The notes under the pieces were generated by a model. It was given only the letters and a program-made list of their open reading frames with translations. It was not told the DNA's origin and did not search any database. 64,000 nucleotides of DNA, from positions 19,637-83,636 of the forward strand of contig NZ_JACNMU010000011.1 in NCBI RefSeq assembly GCF_014901205.1, read 5' to 3'. Numbering within the stretch: the stretch's first letter is position 1; every line of letters begins with the position of its first letter. This document shows positions 54,879 to 63,880 of this stretch, piece after piece. The position numbers and the translations under genes are program-made. Source of the DNA: Meridianimarinicoccus sp. MJW13. Its GTDB lineage: Bacteria; Pseudomonadota; Alphaproteobacteria; Rhodobacterales; Rhodobacteraceae.

Positions 54879-56014
54879 CCACCTATCCCATGAGCGACGA
54901 CGAACGCGCGCTGGTCGCGCAGATCGAACGGTTCTCGACCGAGGTTCTGGCCCCGAAAGCGGCGCAGATCGACGAAGAGGCGCTGTTCTCCACCCTCCAT
55001 CTGGACGCGATGGCGGACATGGGCCTGTTGGGTCTGAACCTGCCGGAAGACCACGGCGGGATCGGCCTGTCCGGCCCCGCGCTGTATGCGGCGGTCGAGG
55101 CGATCGCGGGCGCCTGTGGGTCCACCGCATCCATGCTGACGGCGCATTTTCTGGCCACGGATTCGCTGCTTCTGGGGGCGGATGCCGATTTGCAGGCCCG
55201 CATTCTGCCCGATGCCGCGGCGGGCACGTCGTTGGGCGCGTTTGCCCTGACCGAACCGCAGGCCGGATCGAACCCCGCCGATATGCGCACGACGGCCAAG
55301 CGCGAAGGCGATGGATATCGGATCAAAGGGTCCAAGTGCTTTATCTCGAACGCGGGCGCGGCGGATTTCATGGTGGTCTACGCCAAGACCGACCCCGCCG
55401 CCGGTGCACGCGGTGTCAGCGCTTTTATTGTTGAACCGAAGAAAATCGACGGCGTGTCCGTCGCGCCCAATGAAAAAACGATGGGCCTGAAGGGCGGGCA
55501 TGTGTTTGGCATCAGCTTTGATTGCTGGGTGCCGGACGAAAACCGTCTGGGCGACGAAGGCACGGGGTTCCGTACTGCAATGAAGGTTCTGGACAATGGC
55601 CGGATCGAAGTCGCTGCACAGGCCACCGGCATTGCCGACGCCGCGCTGAAGGCCGCGATTTCCTATGCCAAGGAACGGCAGGTCAGCGGCCATGCGATTG
55701 CGGACTTCCAAGGGCTGCAATGGATTCTGGCCGACAGTGCCACCGAACTGGCCGCCGCCCGCGCGCTGGCGATGCAGGCGGCGACCCTGCGCGGGACCGG
55801 CGTGCGCTATTCCAGCGAATCCGCCTTTGCCAAGCTGTATGCCAGCGAAGCCGCGTGGCGGATTGCCGACCGGGCGCTGCAAATTCACGGCGGCTATGGC
55901 TATACCCGCGATTTCCCGCTGGAACGCTACCTGCGCGATCTGCGGATTTTCCGCATCTATGAAGGGTCATCCGAGATCCAGCGCACAATCATTGCGCGAG
56001 GATTGCTGGCTTGA
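54875..56014 (+). CDS. acyl-CoA dehydrogenase (short-chain type)
   Basis: 379 residues. GAFALTEPQAGSNPADMRTT and KCFISNAGAADFMVVYAKTD are FAD/substrate-contact signatures. The catalytic Glu is in RIYEGSSEIQRTI near the end, the position used by short- and medium-chain enzymes. The glutaryl-CoA type has a different C-terminus. With the CoA-transferase it should activate an acid and introduce a 2,3 double bond. Confidence 0.92.
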   Translation: MTTYPMSDDERALVAQIERFSTEVLAPKAAQIDEEALFSTLHLDAMADMGLLGLNLPEDHGGIGLSGPALYAAVEAIAGACGSTASMLTAHFLATDSLLLGADADLQARILPDAAAGTSLGAFALTEPQAGSNPADMRTTAKREGDGYRIKGSKCFISNAGAADFMVVYAKTDPAAGARGVSAFIVEPKKIDGVSVAPNEKTMGLKGGHVFGISFDCWVPDENRLGDEGTGFRTAMKVLDNGRIEVAAQATGIADAALKAAISYAKERQVSGHAIADFQGLQWILADSATELAAARALAMQAATLRGTGVRYSSESAFAKLYASEAAWRIADRALQIHGGYGYTRDFPLERYLRDLRIFRIYEGSSEIQRTIIARGLLA

Positions 56015-56042
56015 CCGGGTTTTCTCGCCGCAATGATTGACT

Positions 56043-56064
56043 CTATTATGTATTTACATAATAG
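56043..56064. promoter_or_regulatory. 22-bp palindrome upstream of the TRAP operon
   Basis: Perfect 10-bp arms CTATTATGTA and TACATAATAG around TT, 76 bp before dctP. The core ATGTATTTACAT differs at two of twelve bases from ATGTATAGACAT in the hutF-hutI operator, so HutC or a close relative may bind here. Confidence 0.65.
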
Positions 56065-56140
56065 CTTTATGCACGGATTTGACCAAGGGATGGCTTCAGC
56101 CAACGCCAAGGTCGCAACTGCCTGATTGGAGGAGAGGCGC

Positions 56141-57226
56141 ATGCAAAGACGGACATTTCTGACCACGGGTGCTATCGGCACCGCAGCAACGGCACTGGCA
56201 ACCCCAGCCATCGCGCAGGACAAGCGCCAGTGGAAGATGGTCACCGCGTGGCCCAAGAACCTGCCTGGGCCGGGCGTGGCCGCACAACAACTGGCCGACC
56301 GGATCACGACCCTGTCGGGGGGCCGGATCGAGGTCAAACTTTTCCCTGCCGGAGAGCTTGTGCCCGGTCGCGGCGTCTTTGACGCGGTCAGCGAAGGCAC
56401 CGCCGAGCTGTATCACGCTGTTCCCGCCTATTGGGGGTCGAAATCCAAGGGTATCCTGTTGTTCGGCTCGCAACCTTTTGGTCTGCGCGCGGACGAGCAA
56501 GTCGGCTGGATGGTGCATGGCGGCGGTCAGGCACTTTACGACGAAATGTATGGCCGGTTTGGCATCAAGCCTTTCCTGTGCGGCAACTCTGGCCCGCAAT
56601 GGGGCGGTTGGTTCCGCAACGAAGTGAACTCGGCCGAAGACCTGAAAGGCATGAAGTTCCGCACCACAGGTCTGGCGTCCGAAATGGCGGCCAAAATGGG
56701 CATGGCGGCCGAGACGATGAGCGGCCCGGACATGTTCCAGGCCCTGCAAACCGGCGCTTTGGACGCGGGCGAATTTATCGGCCCCTGGACCGACAGCGCG
56801 CTTGGCTATTACCAGGTCGCCAAGAACTATTACTGGCCCGGCGTGGGCGAGCCATCGTCGGCCGAGGAATGCGGCGTCAACGCAGACGTGTTCAACGACC
56901 TGCCCGACGACCTGAAACAGGTTGTGCAAGCGGCCTGTGACAGCCTGTATAATCAGGTCTGGACCGAATACACCACCAAGCACGCCCTGTCGCTGCAAGC
57001 GATGGTGGCCGAGCACGGCGTTCAGGTGAAAATGTTCCCCGAAGACGTCATCACCGGCATGGGCAAAGCCGCCGCCGAGGTCATCGACGATCTGCGCAAT
57101 GACGATGACGAGCTGGTCAAACGGATCACCGAAAGCTTCGTGGCCTATCGTGCATCGGTCGGTAAATACATGGTCTATGCTGACAACGGTCAGATGAACG
57201 CACGTAATCTGGTCATGGGGTACTAA
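56141..57226 (+). CDS. dctP: TRAP transporter substrate-binding protein DctP
   Basis: 361 residues from the ATG at 56141 behind GGAGGAGAGG. Twin-arginine signal MQRRTFLTTGAIGTAATALA with a likely cut after AIA. The mature part resembles the mannitol/chloroaromatic-type TRAP binding proteins (FRNEVNSAEDLKGMKFRTTG). It binds an organic acid in the periplasm. A hairpin follows it, before dctQ. Confidence 0.92.
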   Translation: MQRRTFLTTGAIGTAATALATPAIAQDKRQWKMVTAWPKNLPGPGVAAQQLADRITTLSGGRIEVKLFPAGELVPGRGVFDAVSEGTAELYHAVPAYWGSKSKGILLFGSQPFGLRADEQVGWMVHGGGQALYDEMYGRFGIKPFLCGNSGPQWGGWFRNEVNSAEDLKGMKFRTTGLASEMAAKMGMAAETMSGPDMFQALQTGALDAGEFIGPWTDSALGYYQVAKNYYWPGVGEPSSAEECGVNADVFNDLPDDLKQVVQAACDSLYNQVWTEYTTKHALSLQAMVAEHGVQVKMFPEDVITGMGKAAAEVIDDLRNDDDELVKRITESFVAYRASVGKYMVYADNGQMNARNLVMGY

Positions 57227-57240
57227 GACCTATCGAACAA

Positions 57241-57262
57241 GGGCGCGGCGATGGCTGCGCCC
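57241..57262 (+). terminator. attenuating hairpin between dctP and dctQ
   Basis: GGGCGCGGC / GCTGCGCCC (one mismatch) around GATG, followed by TTCGTG. It starts 14 bp after dctP. Such hairpins lower expression of membrane subunits relative to the binding protein. Confidence 0.55.
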
Positions 57263-57291
57263 TTCGTGACCTTTCGCATCGGGGGCAGGTG

Positions 57292-57786
57292 ATGGAGCAA
57301 CTGGCAAACGCCTTGGACAAGGTAAACATCGGTGTCGCCCATGTGGTGCGCTGGCTGGCGCTGGCCATGATGCTGGTGCAGTTCACCATCGTTGTCGGGC
57401 GCTATGCGTTCGGCGTGAATTCCATCGCGTTGCAGGAAAGTGTTCTTTATATGCACGCCGCGCTGTTCATGCTGGCGGCGGGCTATACGCTGCTGGTCGA
57501 CAAGCATGTGCGGGTGGACGTGTTCTATGCCAAGGCAACGCCAAAGACACGCCGCCGGATCGACATTTTCGGCCATCTGTTCCTGCTGATGCCGTCGATG
57601 ATTGCACTGATTTACTGGTCGTGGCCGTCGGTGCGCAATTCATGGGCGATCCTTGAAGGCCCAATTTCCGTGGGCGGGATCGAGGCGGTGTTCCTGCTGA
57701 AATCCCTGATGCCCGCCTTTTGTGTCCTCGTGATGCTGCAATCCCTAGCCCTGTTGATCCGCCTTTTGGCCGTGAAAGAGACCTGA
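57292..57786 (+). CDS. dctQ: TRAP transporter small permease DctQ
   Basis: 164 residues with four membrane segments (about 17-39, 55-75, 95-115, 137-158), the usual topology. The stop and the dctM start share one base (TGATG). Confidence 0.9.
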   Translation: MEQLANALDKVNIGVAHVVRWLALAMMLVQFTIVVGRYAFGVNSIALQESVLYMHAALFMLAAGYTLLVDKHVRVDVFYAKATPKTRRRIDIFGHLFLLMPSMIALIYWSWPSVRNSWAILEGPISVGGIEAVFLLKSLMPAFCVLVMLQSLALLIRLLAVKET

Positions 57787-59336
57787 TGATCGAATATCTC
57801 GACCTTATCATGTTCGCAGCCCTCATGGGTGCGATCCTTCTTGGGTTCCCTGTGTCGTTCAGCATCGCGGGGGTTGCCGTGATCTTTGCCTATCTGGGCT
57901 GGATGCTGGGGCAAATGGACATCACCCTGCTGGGCGCGTTGGGCCAACGGGTGTTTGGCGTTCTGACCAACCCCGTCTTGATCGCCATTCCGCTGTTCGT
58001 ACTGATGGGCGCTTTGCTGGAAAAAAGCCGCATTGCGGAAGGGCTTTTGGACACGATGGGCCGGCTGTTCGGGCAGTTGCGCGGAGGCTTGGGCATTTCG
58101 GTCGTGCTGGTCGGCACGTTGCTGGCAGCGTCAACCGGCATTGTCGGGGCGACCGTGGTGGCGATGGGGATGATTGCCCTGCCCACCATGCTGCGCGCCG
58201 GATATGACGCGCGGGTCGCATCGGGCATCGTGTGCACGGCTGGCACGCTGGGGCAGATTATTCCGCCCTCGACCCTGCTGATCATTCTGGCGGACGTAAT
58301 GTCCACCTCGTTCCAGCAGGCGCAGTACGAACAGGGCAAGTTTTCGGTCGAGGCGCTGTCGGTCGGCCAGTTTTTCGCCGCTGCTGTAATCCCCGGCTTG
58401 GTGCTGGTCTGCCTTTACCTGATCTATATCGTGGCGCGCGGATGGCTGCGCCCGCAGGACATGCCCCCTGCGCCCCTCGACATCGCCAAACCCGACTGGC
58501 GCGAGGTCGTCGGCGCGGTGATCCCGCCTGTCCTGCTGATCTTCGCCGTGCTGGGCGCCATTCTGGGCGGCATCGCCACCCCGACCGAGGCCGCATCAGT
58601 CGGCGCTGTCGGTGCGCTGTTGATGACCGGCTATCGCATTGGCATCGCCCCACGCATCATCCTGCTGGGCACGGTTGCCCTGATCGCGCTGGGTATTCTG
58701 GCGGGTGCCTTTCCGGTGCGGTTTCAGCGTAGCGACCTGAGCTCGGGCGCATATGTGCTTGGCATTTTCTATGCCGGGCTTGCGGTGGTTGGCGGGCTGT
58801 CGGTACTGCTGGCCTTGCGCGCCGCACTGCAAAAGCAAATGGTGCAAGAGGCGGTGAAATCGACCATGACCATGACCTCGATGATCTTTGCAACGATCAT
58901 TGCCGCCGGGTTCTTCAGCCTTGTCTTTATCGGACTGGGCGGCGAGGAACGCGTGGCGGGCATTCTGGCCGAAATGCCGGGCGGGGCCAACGGCGCGCTG
59001 GTCTTTTGCATGATAGTGATTTTCATCATGGGCTTCTTTCTGGATTTCGTCGAAATCTCGGTGATTGTGCTGCCGCTGATCACGCCGTCGCTGATCTTAC
59101 TGGGTCATGATCCGATCTGGCTGGGCGTATTGATTGCGATCAACCTGCAGACCTCGTTCCTGACGCCGCCCTTCGGCTTTTCGCTGTTCTATCTGCGCGG
59201 CGTGGCCCCGGATGAAATCTCGACCGGCCAGATATATGCAGGCGTGCTACCGTTCATCTGTCTGCAGATTGTGGGCATCACGTTGATATGGCTACTGCCG
59301 GATCTGGCGACATGGCTGCCAAAAGCACTTTTTTGA
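57786..59336 (+). CDS. dctM: TRAP transporter large permease DctM
   Basis: 516 residues, longer than the common 425 because of an insert between the halves, as in mannitol/chloroaromatic-type systems. Many membrane spans; conserved stretches ASTGIVGATVVAMGMIALPT and GTLGQIIPPSTLLIILADVM. It uses a sodium gradient to import the bound acid. Last gene of the TRAP operon. Confidence 0.93.
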   Translation: MIEYLDLIMFAALMGAILLGFPVSFSIAGVAVIFAYLGWMLGQMDITLLGALGQRVFGVLTNPVLIAIPLFVLMGALLEKSRIAEGLLDTMGRLFGQLRGGLGISVVLVGTLLAASTGIVGATVVAMGMIALPTMLRAGYDARVASGIVCTAGTLGQIIPPSTLLIILADVMSTSFQQAQYEQGKFSVEALSVGQFFAAAVIPGLVLVCLYLIYIVARGWLRPQDMPPAPLDIAKPDWREVVGAVIPPVLLIFAVLGAILGGIATPTEAASVGAVGALLMTGYRIGIAPRIILLGTVALIALGILAGAFPVRFQRSDLSSGAYVLGIFYAGLAVVGGLSVLLALRAALQKQMVQEAVKSTMTMTSMIFATIIAAGFFSLVFIGLGGEERVAGILAEMPGGANGALVFCMIVIFIMGFFLDFVEISVIVLPLITPSLILLGHDPIWLGVLIAINLQTSFLTPPFGFSLFYLRGVAPDEISTGQIYAGVLPFICLQIVGITLIWLLPDLATWLPKALF

Positions 59337-59464
59337 AGACGCAGGCGAGCTATTGAAGATAGCCTGAAATTGTAGGACGTCGCACGTCATGCAGAAGCTG
59401 AAGCGGTCCCAGAAAACTGGACAGTTAGCTAAGGTGTATCCCAAACCTATGAAGGGATACGAAA

Positions 59465-59740
59465 ATGGCGAAGCGCCGGAATTTTACAGATCAGTTTAAG
59501 GCCAAGGTGGCTTTGGAAGCACTGCGTGGCGACAAGACCGTGCAGGAGATTGCAGCGAAGCATCAGTTGCATCCAAATCAGGTCAGCACATGGAAGCGGC
59601 AAGGTATCGACGGGATGGCCGACGTTTTCTCAGGCGGCAAGCAGAGCGGGCCGACAGAAGCAGAAATCAAAGAACTGCATGCCAAGATCGGGAGGTTGGC
59701 GGTCGAGAACGATTTTTTGTCCGCAGGGCTGAAGCGATGA
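59465..59740 (+). CDS. IS3-family transposase OrfA
   Basis: 91 residues. HTH (RRNFTDQFKAKVALEALRGD, VQEIAAKHQLHPNQVSTWKR) followed by a leucine-zipper-like helix. It ends at TGA overlapping the OrfB start, a frameshift/coupling junction. Confidence 0.92.
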   Translation: MAKRRNFTDQFKAKVALEALRGDKTVQEIAAKHQLHPNQVSTWKRQGIDGMADVFSGGKQSGPTEAEIKELHAKIGRLAVENDFLSAGLKR

Positions 59741-60591
59741 GCCCGGCAAAGAAACGCGCTATGATCGAGCGAGATCACCCTGAGCTGAGCATTAGCCAGC
59801 AGTGCAAACTGGTGCGGCTGTCGCGTTCGGCGTTTTATTACACGTCTGTCGGGATCAACGCGGATACGCTGGCCATGATGAAAGAGATTGACCGGGTCTT
59901 CACCAAATATCCGTTCTTCGGCAGTCGTCAGATCGCTGCTTATCTACGAAGAGAGGGCACAGTTGTAGGGCGGCATCGCGTCAGACGATTAATGACGACG
60001 ATGGGGCTAGAGGCGATCTACAAACGCCCCAGAACCAGCCAGCCGCATCCGCAGCATCCCGTCTATCCGTACTTGCTTAGAAAGATGGTAATAGACCGCC
60101 CGAACCACGTCTGGTGCGCAGATATTACCTTCGTGCCGGTCAAGAACGGCTTCCTCTACTTGGTGGCGATCATGGATTGGGCCACGCGCAAAGTGCTAAG
60201 CTGGCGGCTATCGAATACGATGCACGCGGACTTCTGTGTCGAAGCGCTGAACGAGGCCATCGCCAAATACGGCCCGCCCGAGATATGCAATACGGATCAA
60301 GGCTCACAGTTCACCGGATCAGCCTGGATCACGACGCTGACGGATGCAGGCGTGCGTATCTCGATGGATGGGCGGGGTCGTTACCTCGACAACATCTTTA
60401 TCGAGCGGCTGTGGCGCTCCCTGAAACAGGAGGCGATCTATCTCGAAGAAATCAATGACGGGTTCCAGGCCCGACGCGTCATCAAGGATTGGTTAGCATT
60501 CTACAATACCGAGCGGCCACATTCCGCGCTTGATCGGCTCACGCCAGACGACGCATATTGGGCAGGCTTGGAAGAGCAAAAAGCAGCATGA
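59737..60591 (+). CDS. IS3-family transposase OrfB
   Basis: 284 residues from the ATG at 59737, which overlaps the orfA stop as ATGA. DDE residues are in WCADITFVPV, CNTDQGSQFTG and FIERLWRSLKQE. Intact. Confidence 0.92.
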   Translation: MSPAKKRAMIERDHPELSISQQCKLVRLSRSAFYYTSVGINADTLAMMKEIDRVFTKYPFFGSRQIAAYLRREGTVVGRHRVRRLMTTMGLEAIYKRPRTSQPHPQHPVYPYLLRKMVIDRPNHVWCADITFVPVKNGFLYLVAIMDWATRKVLSWRLSNTMHADFCVEALNEAIAKYGPPEICNTDQGSQFTGSAWITTLTDAGVRISMDGRGRYLDNIFIERLWRSLKQEAIYLEEINDGFQARRVIKDWLAFYNTERPHSALDRLTPDDAYWAGLEEQKAA

Positions 60592-60653
60592 AACCTAAAA
60601 CCGATACACCTTAGAAACGCTGCAAACCTGTCCAAAATACTGGGACCACTTCA

Positions 60654-60860
60654 GTCCCGGCTGATACCGAAATCCCGGGCAATCTGGCGCCCGCTCAAGC
60701 CATCTTGGAAGTGAGCCTGACGCACCTTCAAATACAAGTCCACGGTGAATATCCCCAAGCCCTCCCGAAATCCGAAAGGGCAAAAGTGGCCGACTTTTAC
60801 GCCGCCCGCGACACCACAGCGGCGCTGCTACCGTGGCCGAGTATTGCTCCGCCGTTCACA
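60654..60860 (-). pseudogene. IS21-family remnant with the start of istA
   Basis: The minus strand reads about 30 codons of an IstA N-terminus (VDLYLKVRQAHF then QDGLSGRQIARDFGIS), cut at 60653 by the IS3 element. Beyond it lie repeated GTGGCCGA motifs and the end TGTGAACGG (60860 leftward), typical of IS21 termini. The rest of istA and istB are gone. Confidence 0.7.
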
Positions 60861-60873
60861 ATTATAGGGGGGG

Positions 60874-61074
60874 GTGACCGACTTCGCCAACTTTGCGGCC
60901 GACCAGGCTACTAAAAACCTCACGGCTTTTGCCGAGATCACTCGCAAAGCACAGACCGAAGCTGTTGAACTGCTTGTTGCCGCTGGCAAAGAAGCGTCGA
61001 ATGAGGCTGCTGCTGCCGTTCAGAAGGCCGCAAATGATGCAACCAAATCTGCAAAAAAAGCTGCTGCTGCCTAA
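60874..61074 (+). pseudogene. phasin fragment, N-terminally truncated
   Basis: 66 residues from a GTG at 60874. TDFANFAADQATKNLTAFAE and a lysine/alanine tail (KSAKKAAAA) resemble the C-terminal half of a phasin, a coat protein of polyhydroxyalkanoate granules. The IS21 end sits 13 bp upstream, so the beginning was lost with its insertion. A short functional protein cannot be ruled out. Confidence 0.55.
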
Positions 61075-61274
61075 GCATTTGAGATCTGCATTCAAACGCG
61101 AGTTGGACGGCCGGCGTATAGACAGCTTGCCGTCCGATTTCCTTTGTACAATCGTTTGATAGGGATGCTCAACGAACTCGAATTCAAAGGTATGACAGGT
61201 TCTCAGTATTCAGCGAAAAGGCAAGATAAATTAACATAAGATTGACTTTCGGATTCCTTGGGGTGTAGCCGCAA

Positions 61275-62790
61275 AGCTAAAATGTCACCCATGAGCAATT
61301 CAGGAATGTCACTCTCCCTTCTTAGACTAAGGGAGATAGTGCATGGGATGGGTGGTTATGAGCGAGCGCGAGCTGAAGCGCGTGGAGGTTTTGGCGCAGG
61401 TCGATGATGGGCGGTTGAGCGTCGATAATGCAGCAAACATGCTGGCACTGACGCGCCGGCAGGTTTTCCGGTTGTTGAAGCTTTATCGTCAGGATGGCGC
61501 GTCGGGGATCCGACATAAGGCGCGCGGGAAGCCTCCGAACAATCGTATCCACAAAGCCAAACGGGATTACGCGCTGTCGCTGATCAAAGAGAACTATCCC
61601 GACTTTGGGCCGACCCTGACGGCGGAGATGCTGGCCGAGCATCATGGGTTTGAAGTCTCGCGCGAGACGGTTCGCAAGTGGATGTCCGGTGCCGGTCTTT
61701 GGCTCTCGCGCAAACAGCGCCGGACATTTCATCAACCCAGACTTCGCCGAGAGTGTTTCGGCGAGCTCATTCAGATAGACGGCTCGGAGCACCGCTGGTT
61801 CGAGGATCGGGGCGATCTCTGCACCCCGCTCGTCTTCATTGACGATGCGACCAGCACGCTCATGGAACTGCGCTTCGTCACGTCTGAGAACACCTTCAGC
61901 TACTTCGAAGCATTGGAACGCTATCTAACGACGCATGGCCGCCCCGTCGCGTTCTACAGCGACAAGCACACGGTCTTTCGCGTGCCAAAACCCAGCGAGC
62001 ACATGACCGGCATGACCCAGTTCGGGCGTGCTCTGGCAGAGCTGCAGATCGAGATTCTCTGCGCCAATACCAGCCAGGCCAAGGGCCGCGTGGAACGTGC
62101 GAACCGGACGTTACAGGACCGCCTGGTCAAAGAGCTGCGCATCGCAGGCATCTCCAACATGGAGGACGGCAACGCGTTCCTCCCTGGCTTCATGGCGCGC
62201 TATAACGACAGGTTCGCAAAGCCCGCTGCCCGTCCGGACAATCTGCACCGTGCCTTGAACGCCGCACCGGATCGGCTGGCCGAGATCTTCTGTCTGCGCA
62301 ACAAACGCTATGTCAGCAAGGACCTGACCCTGAAGTACGACCACAAACGCATCCGGCTGGAGGTCAACGATCTGACGCGCGGTCTGGTTGGTACATACGC
62401 CGACACCTACGAATTCCCAGACGGGCGCATCCAGGTTCGGCACAATGGCATCGCCCTGCCCTGCACCATCTTCAATCCACATCAGCAGCGCGTCACGCAC
62501 GCCGCGATAACAGACTACAAACATCTCAGCTCGGTCCTCGCCCATATCAAGGCTGAGCAGGACAAGGCCGCCGCCAGAGCCGAGGTGCACCCGGAAAGTG
62601 CCAGAAACGGATACCGGAAGAACGGACGCCGCAACAACGGCTGGAACACCCTCGCAGACCGCAAGCGAAACGCGGACCGCAAAGCCAGCCAGGGCTCCGA
62701 TAATTGAGGTCTCCGCCCTGTCAGGCTTTGCTCACGTCGCTACCAGTGGTGACACTTCTGCTTTGCCAACCCGGTGACATTTCTACTTGG
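61275..62790 (+). mobile_element. ISNCY-type insertion sequence
   Basis: About 1.5 kb around one transposase gene. The ends share AAAATGTCACC at the left (61279) and the inverted AAATGTCACCGGG at the right (about 62770-62783), each followed inward by a second TGTCAC copy. Exact borders are uncertain. Confidence 0.65.
61343..62707 (+). CDS. ISNCY-family transposase
   Basis: 454 residues. N-terminal HTH (LSVDNAANMLALTRRQVFRL), then an rve-type core with LIQIDGSEHRWFEDRGDLCT, FYSDKHTVFRV and SQAKGRVERANRTLQDRLV giving D-D-E. The C-terminal tail is basic. Intact. Confidence 0.88.
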   Translation: MGWVVMSERELKRVEVLAQVDDGRLSVDNAANMLALTRRQVFRLLKLYRQDGASGIRHKARGKPPNNRIHKAKRDYALSLIKENYPDFGPTLTAEMLAEHHGFEVSRETVRKWMSGAGLWLSRKQRRTFHQPRLRRECFGELIQIDGSEHRWFEDRGDLCTPLVFIDDATSTLMELRFVTSENTFSYFEALERYLTTHGRPVAFYSDKHTVFRVPKPSEHMTGMTQFGRALAELQIEILCANTSQAKGRVERANRTLQDRLVKELRIAGISNMEDGNAFLPGFMARYNDRFAKPAARPDNLHRALNAAPDRLAEIFCLRNKRYVSKDLTLKYDHKRIRLEVNDLTRGLVGTYADTYEFPDGRIQVRHNGIALPCTIFNPHQQRVTHAAITDYKHLSSVLAHIKAEQDKAAARAEVHPESARNGYRKNGRRNNGWNTLADRKRNADRKASQGSDN

Positions 62791-62910
62791 TTGCAACATT
62801 GGGGAAGTACACAATTTCTTAACATAAACTTCATTATGCGACTTAATACTTTGTGTTGCGATAGTATATTATCGTATGTATGTTGAGCCGTGTCATAGCG
62901 GATCCTCAGC

Positions 62911-63657
62911 ATGCGTCATCTACTCAAGAAGCTCCTCCCCTCGCTCGCAGTCGCTTCGACTGTGGCAAGTTCTTCGCTGCCGACTACCGCCCGCGCGCAG
63001 ACATACCCGATCGATTGCGCGATCCTCTTGTGTCTTTCTGGCGGTTGGCCCGCTTCCGTCCCCTGCGCCCGCGCCCGCGCTGAGTTCATCCGGCGCATTA
63101 CGCCTTGGCCGGTGGAACCTCCGCTTCAAATCTGGCGCTGTCCCATGGGCGCGTCCTATGAGACGGCTCCTCCACCAAACAGTGAGGACCGCATCTTTGA
63201 AGCGTTCTTCCTGAACAACAGCACTGGACCGCGACAATCCTTTCCAGCGCGCGATACCGCTGATCCAATTATGGCGGCTTGGCGCACCCCGGAAGCCCCA
63301 GAATACCTTGTTCCCGCCGACCAGGCCCTCCGGCTCGTTCAAGATCGGGCGGACATCGATATCAGCGGACCTGAGTTCAACTTCGTACGATCCATCCGAG
63401 TCTTTGATGTCCGGTATGCGCGACAGAATGAATCCGGTCGTGATGGTGACTGCAACCGTAGCGCCACCGTGGTCCTCGGCACATACGGAACCCAAGGCGA
63501 TTTCGCCTGGCAGAGGTCTTCCATCACCGCCCTACCCTCCGCCCATATCGGCCTCGAACGCTGGGGCCAGAATTGCCCTAGCATCTATCACCGTTCTGTC
63601 TTCGTCGACTGGCGTGACTATGAAGGGAACTACGGCTTTGAGCAGGTGAACTACTAG
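62911..63657 (+). CDS. secreted hypothetical protein, TrbM-like start
   Basis: 248 residues. Signal peptide of about 29 residues (MRHLLKKLLPSLAVASTVAS, cut after ARA). The mature start has DCAILLCLSGGWPASVPCAR, a Cys pattern recalling TrbM/KikA-like proteins of conjugative plasmids. The rest has several Cys and Trp residues and no recognised fold. It could belong to a transfer region beyond the window. Weak assignment. Confidence 0.6.
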   Translation: MRHLLKKLLPSLAVASTVASSSLPTTARAQTYPIDCAILLCLSGGWPASVPCARARAEFIRRITPWPVEPPLQIWRCPMGASYETAPPPNSEDRIFEAFFLNNSTGPRQSFPARDTADPIMAAWRTPEAPEYLVPADQALRLVQDRADIDISGPEFNFVRSIRVFDVRYARQNESGRDGDCNRSATVVLGTYGTQGDFAWQRSSITALPSAHIGLERWGQNCPSIYHRSVFVDWRDYEGNYGFEQVNY

Positions 63658-63880
63658 CACCGACAAAGACAGCGTTGGCATTCATCCGTGTCGGCCTAAG
63701 TTCTTGAAACTACTCGATCACCGGTCGTTCGCTGCTGTCGATGCCAAGGTCAGCTGAGCGGACAAAGCCGCTTCTCATCAGTAGGTGCGTTGCGTCCGTT
63801 CACTGCACATTGCTGCCTTGGGTCGCCCTTGTGGCTTCGCCAGTGCGGCAAGAACTAAGCGCTAGCCCTCCTCGTGACTA
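63658..63880. other. gap before the right-edge IS, nothing recognised
   Basis: About 220 bp with no gene, repeat or convincing site. Confidence 0.3.

Larger units (their letters stand above)
59399..60653 (+). mobile_element. IS3-family insertion sequence
   Basis: 1255 bp bounded by related ends TGAAGCGGTCCCAG and TGAAGTGGTCCCAG in inverted orientation. It encodes OrfA and OrfB. No matching target duplication is seen (AGC left, GTC right), and its right end cuts an IS21 fragment, so a deletion next to the element is likely. Confidence 0.85.

Noticed and set aside
52726..56014. Glutarate pathway (LysR, CoA-transferase, glutaryl-CoA dehydrogenase)
   Set aside because: The gene order fits, but the dehydrogenase ends in IYEGSSEIQR as in short-chain enzymes and lacks the C-terminal pattern of glutaryl-CoA dehydrogenase. 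Not excluded completely.
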